64,000 nucleotides of DNA from Cercis canadensis (Eukaryota; Streptophyta; Magnoliopsida; Fabales; Fabaceae). The notes beneath the pieces are model-generated. The model was not told the DNA's origin. It ran no database searches and saw only the letters and a list, made by a program, of their open reading frames with translations. How positions within the stretch are numbered: the stretch's first letter is position 1; each line of letters opens with the position of its first letter. The translations under genes were made by a program, and so were the position numbers. Shown one piece after another: positions 48,044 through 59,508 of the stretch. Location of the stretch: NCBI GenBank assembly GCA_003255065.1, contig QAOA01001229.1:566811-630810 (forward strand), read 5' to 3'.

Positions 48044-49215
48044 TTTTGTGTTCTTTTTCCAGAGGAGTCCCCTCCTAAGTACTTCTGATACATTCTGATA
48101 TTTTATTTGGATTGTTGATATTAGTAGCCCTCTTTGAACTACAAATATCTTCTTTACGTTTTCTAATCTTTGAACTACAGGACATTCTATGACATATGTT
48201 GGAAATACTAATTATTGTTGTAGGAAGACAGTGCAAAAACAGGGAAGGTTACCTCTGCTGGAATGTATTTTCTTGGGTTTCCAGTTTATCGATTGGATCA
48301 AACAACAAACTCAGTGAGTTGCTAATATTGGACAAAACTATTCACTTCAAATTTAGTTTTGTTTATCTTTGCCTTTTTTAATTCTATTCCTGGATTATTT
48401 CTCTACAGATAGCTGCCGCTAAGGATCCAGATACTTCTTTTTTCAGAAAGCTGGATGGGTTCCAACCATGTGAATTAACAGAATTGAAGGCTGGCACCCA
48501 TGTCTTTGCTGTTTATGGTAACTTTCCGTGCTATGCTCAGTGCTGCTTGTTATTGTTTCTTGATTGTAAGTATGCTTCATTGGGATTGCCTGTTATACGC
48601 TGTTAAACTTTTTCTAGGTGACAACTTTTTCAAAAGTGCAAGCTATACAATAGAAACTATATGTGCTGCACCTTTTAGTGAAGAAAAAGAGAATCTGAGG
48701 AATATAGAAGCTCAAATTTTATCAAAAAGGGCAGAACTATCCAAGTTTGAAACTGAATACCGAGAGGTCAGCATTTTACACAAGCAGTCCATGTGGTTCT
48801 AATTACATTTCTGTTCATCGAATTTCACGCTGAGTCTTGATAGGTTCTGGCACAATTTTCGGAGATGACAAGCAGATACGCACAAGAAATGCAAGCGGTG
48901 TGTTGTTCTTTGACATGTTTAGGTTTTCTGCTCAACTTTCTTTCCTTTTCCCCCCTGGTTGGAAGGTTACCACTGAATTTTTGTTATTTGTTCTTTATGC
49001 AGATTGATGAGCTACTGAAGCAAAGAAGTGAAATACATGCATCATACACAATTGCTCCTTTAAAGAGGAGTACAAGTAAGAGCAGGAGTAGAAGTTCTTC
49101 CAAAGAGGCTAAAGAAGATGGACAAGCAAGAGAGAAAAGACATACAAGAGATCGGCTAAAGAAGAAGAAATGGTATAACATACACCTAAGAGTTGATAAG
49201 AGAAAGGCTTGCTAA
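45120..49215 (+). CDS. ARL2: Chaperone protein dnaJ 16 (ARG1-like 2), eleven exons
   Basis: Exons: 45120-45256, 46569-46692, 46878-46960, 47108-47219, 47324-47428, 47897-47947, 48224-48313, 48409-48517, 48618-48766, 48844-48897 and 49003-49215. All are GT-AG with consistent phases, giving 408 residues. The J domain covers about 19-85 with the HPD motif at 48-50 (contacting Hsp70), and it is interrupted by intron 1. The central region ([66 protein letters not shown]) and a coiled coil near 283-350 are those of the ARG1/ARL family, which acts in root gravitropism. The N-terminus [10 protein letters not shown] and the C-terminus [18 protein letters not shown] favour the ARL2/DnaJ16 branch over ARG1. 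Length is slightly below the Arabidopsis protein because the acidic linker is short. The gene looks intact. Confidence 0.92.
45562..46085 (+). repeat. 281-bp-period tandem duplication in intron 1 of dnaJ16
   Basis: GTGGCTTTGGACTAAGTGAG at 45562 recurs at 45843, and similarity continues through TATTGGGTTGAGA, AACAAGGGTTCTGTGACATT and GATATTCTCAG to TATATTAGGTTAAG. The copies differ at roughly one base in twenty plus small indels. No N is nearby, so the duplication is probably real. It does not affect the coding frame. Confidence 0.75.
47970..48040 (+). repeat. (TG)n(GA)n microsatellite in intron 6 of dnaJ16
   Basis: A short TG repeat turns into about 29 consecutive GA units shortly after the donor of exon 6. 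Likely variable in length between individuals. Confidence 0.9.
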
Positions 49216-49313
49216 GGTGAGAATTCGGGCATTGACAATTTCTTTTATCTTTATTTTATTTGTTTAATTATCAGTAATGCTACATCTCAGAATTGTTTGT
49301 TTTGGTTGTTAAG

Positions 49314-49578
49314 CACGTGCGCTAGCTAAGAGGAAGGTTTTGCCAAATCCAGAACCAACTGCTCCGTTGATATATCCATCACTCAAGCATGTCAAGGTTG
49401 ACAACAACTCATTGTTTTGTAAAATTCTTTTTCCCCCCTCCTTTTAATTTCTCCTTTTAGCTCATCTTCAGAAATCATACTTGTAAATTGTTTGATTTAT
49501 TTGTGAAGCCTGATAATCTCTTTGCACGGGTTGTAATTTTGGGTAGAAGTAATGGCAAGCTTTGGCGGTTAGAGCCAG
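49314..49578 (+). other. Two orphan exon-like segments downstream of dnaJ16
   Basis: 49314-49396 reads RALAKRKVLPNPEPTAPL and IYPSLKHVK, then a GT donor. 49509-49578 follows an AG acceptor and reads PDNLFARVVILGRS and NGKLWRLEP, then a GT donor. Phases agree across the intron. The dnaJ16 stop codon is followed by AAG|GTGAGA, a good donor that could splice into the first segment as 3' UTR. I do not recognise the protein, and neither a start nor a terminal exon is visible. It may be the remnant of a neighbouring gene or an alternative 3' end. Confidence 0.35.
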
Positions 49579-49705
49579 GTAATTTCTTACGCAACGGTAG
49601 TCTGTAGTAGTTAGCATGGAATTGGCCACAAATGTTTCCTTCAGTCTATTTCCGTAATTAACCTAAAATTTTGTTGTATCTATCCAAATCTACAATCTGA
49701 ATCCT

Positions 49706-49738
<33 letters not shown>

Positions 49739-50555
49739 TCTTAAATAAAAAAAAAGCCCATTTCTTGTGAGAACCAGAAGTTTATAGTGGAGGTATTCTG
49801 TAATTCGCAATGCAATGATTGGCTCCTGTGGACCTTCTGAAAAAAAAAATTTTGGGCAGAAGTGCTCCTTAGGATGTGATCATCACTCTGGTGTTGTCTG
49901 GTACACGTCGTTTGCCAATTTATCTCTTTAGCCATTTAAAAGCAAAAGATCATTTAAATTGGATGAGAAATTCTTAGGTAATTTGGTGGACTAAACTAAT
50001 CGCATTATGTACTGAAGAGTGTTCTAAGATCTTTCAGTATGAAATGCCCTTAGGCCCTATGCAAATGAATAATGATGTCTTGAGACAAAATGACTGCTCA
50101 TAAATCGTGGTATAAATGAAAGAAAAGTTGAGTACAGGATCATGTTCTAATCTAAAACTGTGTTATGTTTAAGGGCTGTGGCCCTGCAAACATTTGGTTC
50201 CGTCTAGGATCACCCAAATTGTTGATGTTTGTAATTGCCAATGTGACAAGGAATGCGATAGGGTCAAGGATGTTAAAGGCTGAGCTCAAATCCAATCTCT
50301 TACAATTAGCACTCCCTTTATATGCAGAACTCTCCCTTCAAAATGGGAGCACCATGGTATATGGCTATAGTACATACATTCATTCGGTTATATTTTAATT
50401 TTACATTCAGAAGGAGTAACTAGCTGCGATGGAATGGTATATCATACATGGCACTGAGAGTCTGAGACCTACTTCAACACCCAGAAAGGAAAAACAAAGG
50501 AGACTAATCTCTCTCTAACTCCCACTATTTGGCTTTGCCACCCTCTACCTTCCCA
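49579..50555. other. Intergenic between convergent dnaJ16 and peroxidase genes
   Basis: Contains a (CA)n(TA)n tract near 49709-49738. No gene is supported. Confidence 0.4.
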
Positions 50556-51539
50556 CTAGAGAAGCTGATTGAAAGAATCGCATCTACGCCGTACCTCTCC
50601 CTTCTTCCCCGTCTTCACATTCAAAATGCTAACTTTCTGCATTGCATGAGCAAAATCATGGAAAAACAAGCTCTGATTCGCAGCATACATATCCACAATG
50701 GGTTTCGTCCTCTTATCTGCCACCAAAGCACTATCTGAAGCCAAAAGCCCGAACCCTCTCTGCAGATTCTTGTAATACATGTTATCAAACTTTCCCGGCG
50801 TGATCACGTCGTTGAACGCAGACATTGTAGAATCCTTCGTGTAATTTGCGCAGAGGTTCCTCAACCCTTTTGCGTATTCTGGGTTGTAAGCTGGGTCATA
50901 ATCTGAGGTCTTGCTGAATTTGAAAAGCCTATCGCTGAACTCTTTGCAGTGAGAGAACCCAATTGTGTGAGCACCCACTAACGCCACCATTTCCTGCACA
51001 GAAAACCCTTTTGCTCTGAAGATTGAAATGATTTGCGTTAATGGCATTCTGGGTAATGGGAATTCCTTATCCGTGTTCTCTTTTGTCGATATGGTGCCGT
51101 CTTTCCTCCCGAATCGGACCTCGTAGTAGGGTCCACCGACGATGACGATCAGGTCGCGAGTGACGGCGGCGAGGATGTCGGCGCAGGAGACAATGCCGGG
51201 ACATTGCAGCTCAAGGGTGGTTTTGGCGCGGGTGACCACGTCGAAGCCGTCGCCGGGGAGGGAGAGGTTGATGTCGGCGTCGCGTTCGGCATTGTTGTAC
51301 GAGTTGGAGGTGATGAGGACGGAGGCGTCACAGCCGTGCACGAGACAGTCGTGGAAGAAGAGGCGGAGGGCGGCGGCGGCGGTGGTGGGGCTAATTTGCT
51401 GCTTATTCATCGTGGTTTCTCGGATGATATCGGAGAATTTGGGGCATGATTTTTGGTAGTAGTTGGCGGTGAGCTTGGATTGTATAATGGGAAGGAATGC
51501 CAGGCAGAGGAGGAGGAGCAAGAGAGAGCGGAAAGTCAT
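50556..51539 (-). CDS. Class III secretory peroxidase (PRX31/41/63/65-like), intronless
   Basis: 327 residues. A signal peptide covers about 1-21 (hydrophobic LLLLLLCLAFLPII). The distal haem site LRLFFHDCLVHGCDASVL has catalytic His63 and the calcium-site residues. CPGIVSCADILAAVTRD and the proximal haem ligand site MVALVGAHTIGFSHC (His191) follow. The conserved disulphide cysteines (32, 65, 70, 113, 119 and later ones) are present. Absence of introns and the phrases TTAAAALRLFFHDC, LPGDGFDVVTRAK and VGGPYYEVRFGRKDG place it with the peroxidase 31/41/63/65 group; which member is not resolved. Such enzymes oxidise phenolics with hydrogen peroxide in the cell wall. The region coding for residues 60-130 is unusually GC-rich, giving several shadow frames. 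Confidence 0.93.
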   Translation of the reverse strand: MTFRSLLLLLLCLAFLPIIQSKLTANYYQKSCPKFSDIIRETTMNKQQISPTTAAAALRLFFHDCLVHGCDASVLITSNSYNNAERDADINLSLPGDGFDVVTRAKTTLELQCPGIVSCADILAAVTRDLIVIVGGPYYEVRFGRKDGTISTKENTDKEFPLPRMPLTQIISIFRAKGFSVQEMVALVGAHTIGFSHCKEFSDRLFKFSKTSDYDPAYNPEYAKGLRNLCANYTKDSTMSAFNDVITPGKFDNMYYKNLQRGFGLLASDSALVADKRTKPIVDMYAANQSLFFHDFAHAMQKVSILNVKTGKKGEVRRRCDSFNQLL

Positions 51540-54336
51540 GGTTTGCTATGAAACAGGGCATGCAGGAAAGGGAAGTGTCAAAGGTAGTGAAAATTTTGAG
51601 CTCAAAGTGAAATCCAGAACTACAAGGTTAGAGATATGAAAATGCTTATTTTTGCTTAAGAGAATGGATGGCAGATTTGTGTTGAGGCTAATTGTTAAGC
51701 TTGTTGTGAAAATGGGATTGGAATTTTCAATTTTGGTGGGTGAGAAGGAATGGAGGGTAAGGGAAGACATTGGAGCAAATGGTGGTGTAGCTAAGAGCAT
51801 TAGAGGAAGAGAGAAATCAAAGGAAGGGAATGGTTATTTTTGGTCTCACTTTCTATGATTCTGCTTTCTTAATCTTATGTGCCTTTGATCATGCATGCAT
51901 TACTTGAATTTTGATTTTAGAAACCCATAGCAAAGGTGGTATTTGTTTTTTTTAAAATGAAGCACCTCTTTTAATCAACAATTGATGATCATACGAAATT
52001 AATAATTTAATATCCAAACACACCTTGTCATCATAGAATAACATGAAAACTAAGTGAGAAGTAGAACATGCACTTAAGGTTCCTCGGTAAGTCTATTTCA
52101 ATGAAGGAAAGATGTTTTGTTTTAATCCTGTTGACAATGATAAATCAGTTTCGACAATCAATCAAGTTGGGTCTTTTTTACGCAGCAAAAACAAAAAAGG
52201 TTGGATTTTTCATTTTTGTTATCTGCATATCCAAGTGTTTCTTTTAATTATTTTGGCTAAACCTAATTGAAAACACGTAATGCAAAAGGACATGATCAAG
52301 CTGCTAAGAAAGGAAAATAGTCACACTAAGGGCTTGTTTGGTTTGAATCACCTTGGCCCCCAAACGCTGCTTGCTTATAAGNAAATCTTGAACTCCCAAA
52401 CAAGGGAAAGGACACATTTACTCCTTTCCTTTCCTCTCCTTTCCCCCCAAATTTAACTCCCAAACAAACCCTTAAGGATCCTCGGTAAGTCTATTTCAAT
52501 GAAGGAAAGATGTTTTGTTTTAATCCTGTTGACAATGATAAATCATTTTCGACAATCAATCAAGTTGGGTCTTTTTCACGCGGCAAAAACAAAAAAGGTT
52601 GGATTTTTCATTTTTTTGACCTGCATATCCAAGTGTTTCTTTTAATTATTTTGGCTAAACCTAATTGAAAACACGTAAGGCAAAAGGACATGATCAAGCT
52701 GCTAAGAAAGGAAAATAGTCACACTAAGGGCTTGTTTGGTTTGAATCACCTTGGCCCCCAAACGCTGCTTGCTTATAAGTTATAATCTCTCTCTTTCTCT
52801 CAAGTTTTGTTACTTTCCCTCCATTTAGGCATATTTAATTATTTAAACATATTTTCGTATGAGCTAATAAAGCTTTTCCAAAAAAATTTCTATACTAATT
52901 TAGATGAAAATACCTATACACATGTTTGCTTAACTATCATTATTTTTTACTCTCTAGATCTTTCATTCTGTTTTGATCTGGAATTAGATCCGAATATACT
53001 GCAGCTCGCAAATAAAATAATCAAAAAGAACATTAAAAAGATTGAGATATTTTTTTTTTTGGATAAGAAAAGATTGAGATATTAAAGTTGATTGATTTGT
53101 TGATCTTAAAATGGAAAATAATAATGAGATTTCTCTGAAAGTTAGCTCAAGGATTTTAAACTCAAAAAATCTTAAAAAAATAAAGAAAACGTGCTCTTTT
53201 CTTGTCATTCAGAGTCTTCACCAATCGGCTACAAGGATATGGACCTTATGGTCATCCTCGATTCTGGTTCAGTAAAATTGACACGTGAATTCTATAATTA
53301 GTGCTGGAAATGACATCTTTGCAATGTCTTTCCATGTGTTACGTGTGTGATCAATGTGATTTTCTGTTCCCTATAATCACTTCCATATGCAAGTGACACA
53401 TAGATAGGTACACTTCACAAAAACGTCACCCACCCAACGTACGATTTGGAACAGTGCAATAAATACAACCTTTTATTTCTTCAGTACCTACAATCTTTAT
53501 TTTATGTGATACAGTATATACAATCTTCAATCTACCTAATATCTAGAAGAAGAATTAGATACAATACCTTAATACAGTACAATAAATAAATAAGTAACAT
53601 GCCTCTTCCATGTACTTGATTTCTTACAATGAAACAGTACAGAAAATGATGTTAGCATGTTTTAAACCATTTTTTGCATATTAGATTAGGGGTTTGAAAA
53701 TTCCGGTTGTCACAGAAAAAAAAATTTCAAAAAATATTTATGATATTATAAGAGTATTTTTCTGTTGATATTTAATTTAAGAAATAGATGATTACCTAAA
53801 AACACTTACATCAAATAAAATAATAATGTAAGCATCATTTCTCTCAAAAAAAAATTATACTTTAATTTGATTACAATTCTGAATTCAAATACATAATTCA
53901 TAAATTTTTAGTATCATTCAACTACAAATTATTTAATTTTTTCTCATATTTAATGACATTTTCTTTTATTTGAAAGAATAATTCTCAATTATGAATGAGA
54001 GTGATTGAAAACTAAAAGTGAGTCTTTTTGTTCATCTCTAAGTTATGTTCTCTTTTGTTAAGAACTTGACATGGTAAAATCCCCATAAATAAAATAAAAT
54101 ATTTACTTTCATATAAAAAGAAAGTAGTCAAAGTATAACTTATCTTCTTTCTTGTGGCCAAAAATATTCAAGCCTCTCAAACTAAATAAAAAGTAATCAA
54201 GTTGAATTTCACATCAAGACCAAAACAAAACGGGGAAAAGCAAGCGGGCCATGATCCTCCGGAAAGTTGAAGGAAGTGTCCTGATATTTTTGTGTTTGGT
54301 ACACCACATTTACACGCCAAGCTGTGGTGGCTATAT
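51540..54336. other. Peroxidase promoter side and intergenic; N-joined repeat
   Basis: The upstream region of the minus-strand peroxidase, then AT-rich sequence. 52076-52381 and 52472-52779 are near-identical copies separated by a single N (52382) and 89 bp beginning AAATCTTGAACTCCC. The 89 bp end in CCAAACAAACCCTTAAGG, which is an inverted relative of TAAGGGCTTGTTTGG found inside each copy, so a small MITE may be present at this junction. No gene seen. Confidence 0.5.
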
Positions 54337-54337
54337 A

Positions 54338-54459
54338 TATATGTATATATATATATATATATCCAACACATAGCACACTTTCTCATATTCATATCTACNA
54401 TATATATATATATATATATATCCAACACATAGCACACTTTCTCATATTCATATCTACTA
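54338..54459 (+). promoter_or_regulatory. Core promoter and 5' leader of the ILR1-like gene, duplicated around an N
   Basis: A TA-repeat TATA region followed by CCAACACATAGCACACTTTC and TCATATTCATATCTAC appears at about 54338-54398 and again at 54400-54456, separated by a single N at 54399. The second copy ends 13 nt before the start codon. As at the other N joints, the doubling is probably an assembly artefact; the true promoter has one copy. Confidence 0.6.
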
Positions 54460-54469
54460 CTCTGCCCAA

Positions 54470-56715
54470 ATGGACCTTCTCAAAAACATTCACCTGCTCT
54501 TCATTTTCATGCCCATCTACTTCTCTCTCAGCTTTCAAATTCATCCAACTTCAAATCAAACTTCTTCACTGAGAGACCGAATTCTTGAGCTAGCTAACAA
54601 TCCCATCACTGTGAATTGGATGAAGAAGATTAGGAGAGAAATTCATGAGTACCCAGAACTTGCATATGAAGAATTCAAGACTAGTGCTCTCATTAGGCAC
54701 GAGCTTGACCAGCTCGGTGTTGCTTTTCGGTGGCCTGTCGCTCGAACCGGTGTGGTTGCTAAAATTGGATCTGGGTCTCCTCCCTTTGTTGCTCTCAGAG
54801 CAGATATGGATGCTCTGCCTATTCAGGTTAGCTCTATGAGTGAGTCTATGTTTTGGCATTGTTCAGTTTCTTCCTTTTATTGATACAAATACTGGGTTCT
54901 GTATTTCTGTTCTTGCTTTTTTCTACTTGGAACTCAAAATTCTGATACTATAATTTGGCAATGATTGGTGATGGGTGCGTTAATTATAGTGGCCCCACAT
55001 GCTGGAAATTAGTATGCATGGTTCTGTTGTTGAAGTGATGCTCTGGGTTGCACTCTGCATGATATCGTTAATGTCCTAAACTGTTTCAATAAAAATGGTG
55101 AACGAAGGAACAGGTTGCTATCTTATTCAATTGTACTAATATTCGTTTTGGATAAAGATTTGGTTGTTGACTGAGAGATTTCTAAACTGTGGGTTAATTT
55201 TGCTTTTCGTAAAGAAAAAAAGGGGAAAAGAAGCTTCTTTTATCAATGATGGAAGATAATTGATACAGTGCATTCGAGACGCGGCTCGTTTAAGTAATTT
55301 AGAATAGTTCAGAAATGTCAAAAAGAAAGAAGATGAAGTCCATTATTAATGTTGAACAAAAGGGGAGAAATATGCTTGCTATGTTAACAATGCTTAGAAC
55401 CTATTTGTGTTTAGTGTTTGCTATTGACATATGCTTTGTCTGGTATAAACTGCATGTCAATTATCAATATAGGAGCTTGTTGATTGGGAGCATAAGAGCA
55501 AAGTAGATGGCAAAATGCATGCTTGTGCACATGATGCACACGTTGCCATGCTCCTTGGAGCTGCAAAGATACTACAAGAACTGCGAGATGAGTTACAGGT
55601 AAAGTGGAATTGGAAAATGAACCCTTGGGATATTTGTCTCTCTCCCTTGAAAACTTGTGCTTCACATGCAGGTTACTGTTATTCTCATTTTCCAACCAGC
55701 TGAGGAAAGAGGTGTAGGTGCAAAAGACATGATCCAAGAACAGGTGCTTGAAAATGTGGAGGCCATTTTTGGGATGCACTTAGTAACACAGTATCCCACA
55801 GGTGTGGTTGCATCTAGGCCTGGAAATTTTCTAGCTGGCTGTGGTAGCTTCAAAGCAAAGATCAACGGGAAAGGAGGTCATGCAGGAATTCCCCAGCTTT
55901 CTATTGATCCAGTTTTGGCAGCTTCAACATCAGTAATTAGCTTGCAAAACATAGTTTCAAGGGAGGCAGATCCTTTAGATTCTCAGGTGGAGTCACATTA
56001 CAAGGCCAATTTTTGTTGAAAGAAACTATTCTCATGATAATTCAGATGATCAATTCTAGAATGCTTGGAAAGTTCTCTGAAAACTTTTGCTGAGAATTGA
56101 ATTTTGCAGGTAGTTTCTGTGGCCATGGTCCAAGCAGGGTCTGCAAATAACATCATCCCTGATTCAGCTACATTTGCCGGTACTTTCAGAGCAATCAGCA
56201 AGAAGAGCTTCCATGAAATAAGGAAAAGAATAGAAGAGGTAATTGACCTTTTGTTGTTACATATGTGTTCTCACATCAACATTAAAGTACTCAGAATGGA
56301 TTGTCAATTGATTGAGTTCTTTCTGCAGGTTATTATAGGGCAGGCTGCAGTACATCGGTGCTCGGCCGAGGTTGAGTTCTATGGGAATGACCATCCCACA
56401 ATTCCTCCTACTACAAATGATGAGAGAATCTATGAACTAGTACGCCAAGTCTCAAGCAAGATAGTCGGAGAAGAAAACACAAAACTAGCTCCACTTTTCA
56501 CAGGAAGTGAAGATTTTGCATTTTACTTGGAAAAGGTAGCTGGGGCATTCCTACTTGTCGGAATGGGAAATAAGAATATAGGATCCATATATCCTCCTCA
56601 TAGTCCTTACTTTGTTATTGACGAGAATGTGCTTCCCATTGGAGCTGCAATACATGCAGCATATGCTCTTTCATACCATTCATATTCAACAACAAACTCT
56701 CATTCTGAATGCTAG
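54470..56715 (+). CDS. IAA-amino acid hydrolase, ILR1-like, five exons
   Basis: Exons: 54470-54826, 55473-55598, 55672-55986, 56110-56238 and 56329-56715. All are GT-AG and phase 0, giving 437 residues. A signal peptide (about 1-22) precedes an M20 metallopeptidase fold. [14 protein letters not shown] and ADMDALPIQ are family signatures. Metal ligands are Cys137 and His139 in HACAHDAH, Glu172-Glu173 in QPAEERG, His197 in GMH, and the C-terminal His in YPPHSPYF. The dimerisation domain contains [12 protein letters not shown]1/ILL enzymes release free auxin from amide conjugates (and some release jasmonate from JA-Ile), usually in the ER. The tail ends HSEC without a clear KDEL/HDEL signal, so ER retention is uncertain. 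Substrate preference cannot be read from sequence. Confidence 0.93.
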
Positions 56716-57219
56716 AATTTCTTGGATTTTATCTCCACATTTGCTAGTGCTATTGTTCTAATTCTTTGGCTTATGCAGCCGTCAAGGAAGTCATTCTTTT
56801 AGAGGCACTGTAACAGGTGCACCTCAACCTATGCCAAAAGGAAAAAAGAAAAGGCTTTTAGCATGCCCTTTCTGCAAAAATGTGTAGAGGGTTTCAAGCC
56901 ATGAATTTCCCACCATGCATTTCTGTATTCTTTACTCTCATTCATTCACTCCAATTTTGTATTTCATTTATGAAGTGGTGCGCAAATTCAAATTATATGG
57001 CTTGTCATTGATCAAATACAGACTATTTTACAGAAACAGCATTAGCTAGATAAAGATTTTTATAACATAGGTGAACATCAAAGTACAAACCACTTTATTG
57101 ATAGATAAATCCAACCAACATAACCCATGAGGGTTAAGCACGTAAACTTATAGATATAACATGTGAAAAAGTAAAACAAGCATAGAGAAAACAAGAAGTG
57201 AAGACAAACTGAAAGGAAC
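56716..57219. other. Intergenic between convergent genes
   Basis: 3' UTR of the ILR1-like gene and 3' flank of the minus-strand small-protein gene. Nothing else is seen. Confidence 0.5.
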
Positions 57220-57471
57220 TTAGTATCTCTCTCTTGCTACAAGAAAGGTAACCATGAAAGGAAGGAATCCAAGGATCAGTGCAGGATAACTAAGGCTTCT
57301 TGGGGAGCTAGATGGTGGTGATGCTGGAGGCATGACCATGTTAGGATCCATGCCAGCAGCATTCTTAACAGACATCTCTTCGTCGTCCTCCCCATTATAT
57401 TGAGCAGCAACAACCACAGCGAAAAGAATCAAGCAAGCTGCAAACAATGTGAACTTGACTCGTGAAGCCAT
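57220..57471 (-). CDS. Small secreted or anchored Pro/Ser protein, tandem copy A (83 aa)
   Basis: 83 residues starting MASRVKFTLF at 57471, with a cleavable-looking signal peptide (about 1-23, ...VVVAAQ). A short acidic stretch (NGEDDEEM) and a Pro/Ser stretch (MPPASPPSSSPRSLSYPA) follow, then a C-terminal hydrophobic segment ending in RERY. The layout resembles arabinogalactan peptides, but the basic tail after the last hydrophobic segment is more like a single membrane anchor than a GPI signal. An upstream in-frame ATG at 57600 would add 43 residues; I reject it because it lies before the TATA box at about 57547 and lacks similarity to the sister gene. Function unknown. Confidence 0.7.
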   Translation of the reverse strand: MASRVKFTLFAACLILFAVVVAAQYNGEDDEEMSVKNAAGMDPNMVMPPASPPSSSPRSLSYPALILGFLPFMVTFLVARERY

Positions 57472-57546
57472 GTTTACGATGCCCTTGTCAATTGAAACTA
57501 TAGATTTTTCCTCTTGGTTGTGGTTTGAATAGAAAAAATGGAGTAG

Positions 57547-57564
57547 ATATATATATAGTAGTGA
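57547..57564 (-). promoter_or_regulatory. TATA region of copy A, conserved with copy B
   Basis: The plus-strand word ATATATATAGTAGTGAAG lies about 80 bp upstream of the start of copy A. The same word occurs at about 59491-59508 upstream of copy B. The matching position argues for a shared core promoter inherited through tandem duplication. Confidence 0.6.
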
Positions 57565-59196
57565 AGGATAGTGTTGTTTCCTACTTCGGCCAGTTTTCAA
57601 AAGCTGTCATAGCTGGAGGATTCTAGTGAATGAAGGCATTGGGCATAACTCCTATGATTGTTTATGTCAAAACATATATAAAACAAAACAAAGAAAGCTT
57701 TGCTTTCATCAATTCTCTTGGTTTAAAATTGGAGTCAAACTCATGAAAGTATTGTTTAATGAATGGTAAGTCAATTGCAAGGTAATTACCTGTTTTCCCC
57801 GGTAAGGACAAATTGGAGGTTGGAGGATGGACCGAGGCTATTTCCTTGCAAGTCACTGGAATCACACTGCCAATTCGTCTTTCTAATTAATTCAGAAAGA
57901 TTGTTGGGGAAGTAAAAATTAAATCATTTTTCTTTTTAGTTTCTGAGTGCTTGATAATTAGGACTAAAACCCTGATTTTATGTTTCTATGAAAATTTATT
58001 ATGGATCATATAAAATGGTATATATATATATATATATATATATATCATTTTATGTAGTACATATTTGATTTCATACAATAAGAAAGTCCTAGAAATGAGT
58101 GTCTGGTTACAAAATTACAAAATAAATTAATTGAGGACTCGTATAATTTGATTAGGAGTAATGATATATACACAATTTTTTTTACACATCATTTCTTAAA
58201 TTGCAATATGTGGTAAGATCTAAATTCAACTAGTATTTTTTTTTGTTGATAATTTTGGCTAGGATTATAAATTCAAATACGAAACCTATAATTTCTAAAA
58301 ATAATCTTAATATCAATCACGGATTAATCAGTAGTCTTATTTAAACTTTAATTTATGCCAAACTTAAAACATGGCCATAAATGTACAAGTACAACTATAT
58401 CACCAGTCCCATCCACAGTCTGAGAAACTTGGGCCAATGACCCAACCCAATACAAAGTCTAAGGTGATCTACGGGCCTGTTTTAGAGTATTCAAATTTTG
58501 TGGCCGAAGAGTGTTCAAAATCTTGCATTTAGATTTATCACTAAATTTTTAACGTGGTCAAGTTTTGGGCCACTATACCCAACAAAAGAGTCTAAGCATA
58601 ATGTGGAAGAGTTTATCTACCACTCTTCATTTTGTTTTTGGTGAGATAGCTCTCTTCATTGAACATTGGGCGACATTGCATGTGCTCACTAAGTGCTTAT
58701 TTGGTTCATTTCACGCCATTCAAAATCAAAATTCAACAACCAAGTCTCATTCTCTCAATCTGAGACTGAGAGTGTCAAGACTGAAGATTAGATCAATTCA
58801 ATCTGAGAGGCATGATGAGCTATGCTGGAATTTCATTTTGCAATTCTATACTTTTAAAGTCAAAAATTCAATTCCTTAATTCAAAATTAGATAGTTTGTC
58901 ATTAACTAAATAGATTTTACCTTACAAAACTAGAGCATCAGATTCAGATCATATAAATAGAAAATATTTAGTACTCAGAATTATAAATTTTTCTCTGACT
59001 AAATAATATTATTCGATATAAATAACAGTAGCTATAAATAACGACTTTTATTGCAGAAAAAACATCAATACACCATATACAGATAGATAAGTCCAATCAA
59101 TTACATATCCCAACAAATGTCAAAGTGTAAGTAAAATCTCAAACACAAATGATGACGAAGAAATTTGGAAGCCACTAAAAAAATCTGAAAGGGTAA
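57565..59196. other. Intergenic between the tandem small-protein genes
   Basis: AT-rich with a (TA)n tract near 58020-58045. A 104-codon frame at 58565-58879 has no recognisable family. No gene is supported. Confidence 0.4.
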
Positions 59197-59406
59197 TTAG
59201 AGCCTCTCTTTCAGTAGAAGAAATGTGAGCATGAATGAGAAGAGTCCACCAATCGCTGCCGGATAACCGAGGCTTCTGGGAGCACTGGACGGTGGCTCTG
59301 CAGGTGCCTCGCCATGATCATGGCCTTCGTGAGCGGCAACAACCGCTACCAAAACAATGAAACAAGCTGCGATTGCCAACATGCTGAATCTCACTGCCGA
59401 AGCCAT
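59197..59406 (-). CDS. Small secreted or anchored Pro/Ser protein, tandem copy B (69 aa)
   Basis: 69 residues beginning MASAVRFSML with signal peptide about 1-25 (...AVVAAHEG). A histidine-rich EGHDHGEAP stretch, then PAEPPSSAPRSLGYPAA, and a hydrophobic C-terminal segment ending in LLLKERL. It is a paralogue of copy A: shared MAS.VRF start, PPSS.PRSL.YPA centre, F.F.TFL and .ER. end. The central acidic/Met part of copy A is replaced by the His-rich EGHDHG here, so the mature ectodomains have diverged while targeting signals are kept. Function unknown; an arabinogalactan-peptide-like role is possible. Confidence 0.75.
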   Translation of the reverse strand: MASAVRFSMLAIAACFIVLVAVVAAHEGHDHGEAPAEPPSSAPRSLGYPAAIGGLFSFMLTFLLLKERL

Positions 59407-59490
59407 ATTTTGAATACCCTCTACTCGCTGTTTGAATTGGAAGCTAGAGATTTGTTGTATTGCTTCTGGTTTGAAACGAAAGTGGGATAC

Positions 59491-59508
59491 AAACTTATAT
59501 ATATAGTA
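59491..59508 (-). promoter_or_regulatory. TATA region of copy B, conserved with copy A
   Basis: TATATATATAGTAGTGAAG (plus strand) lies about 85-100 bp upstream of the copy B start codon and matches the block upstream of copy A. Confidence 0.6.

Noticed and set aside
51142..51459. ORFs opposite and overlapping the peroxidase
   Set aside because: Shadow frames created by high GC at third positions of the peroxidase coding strand.
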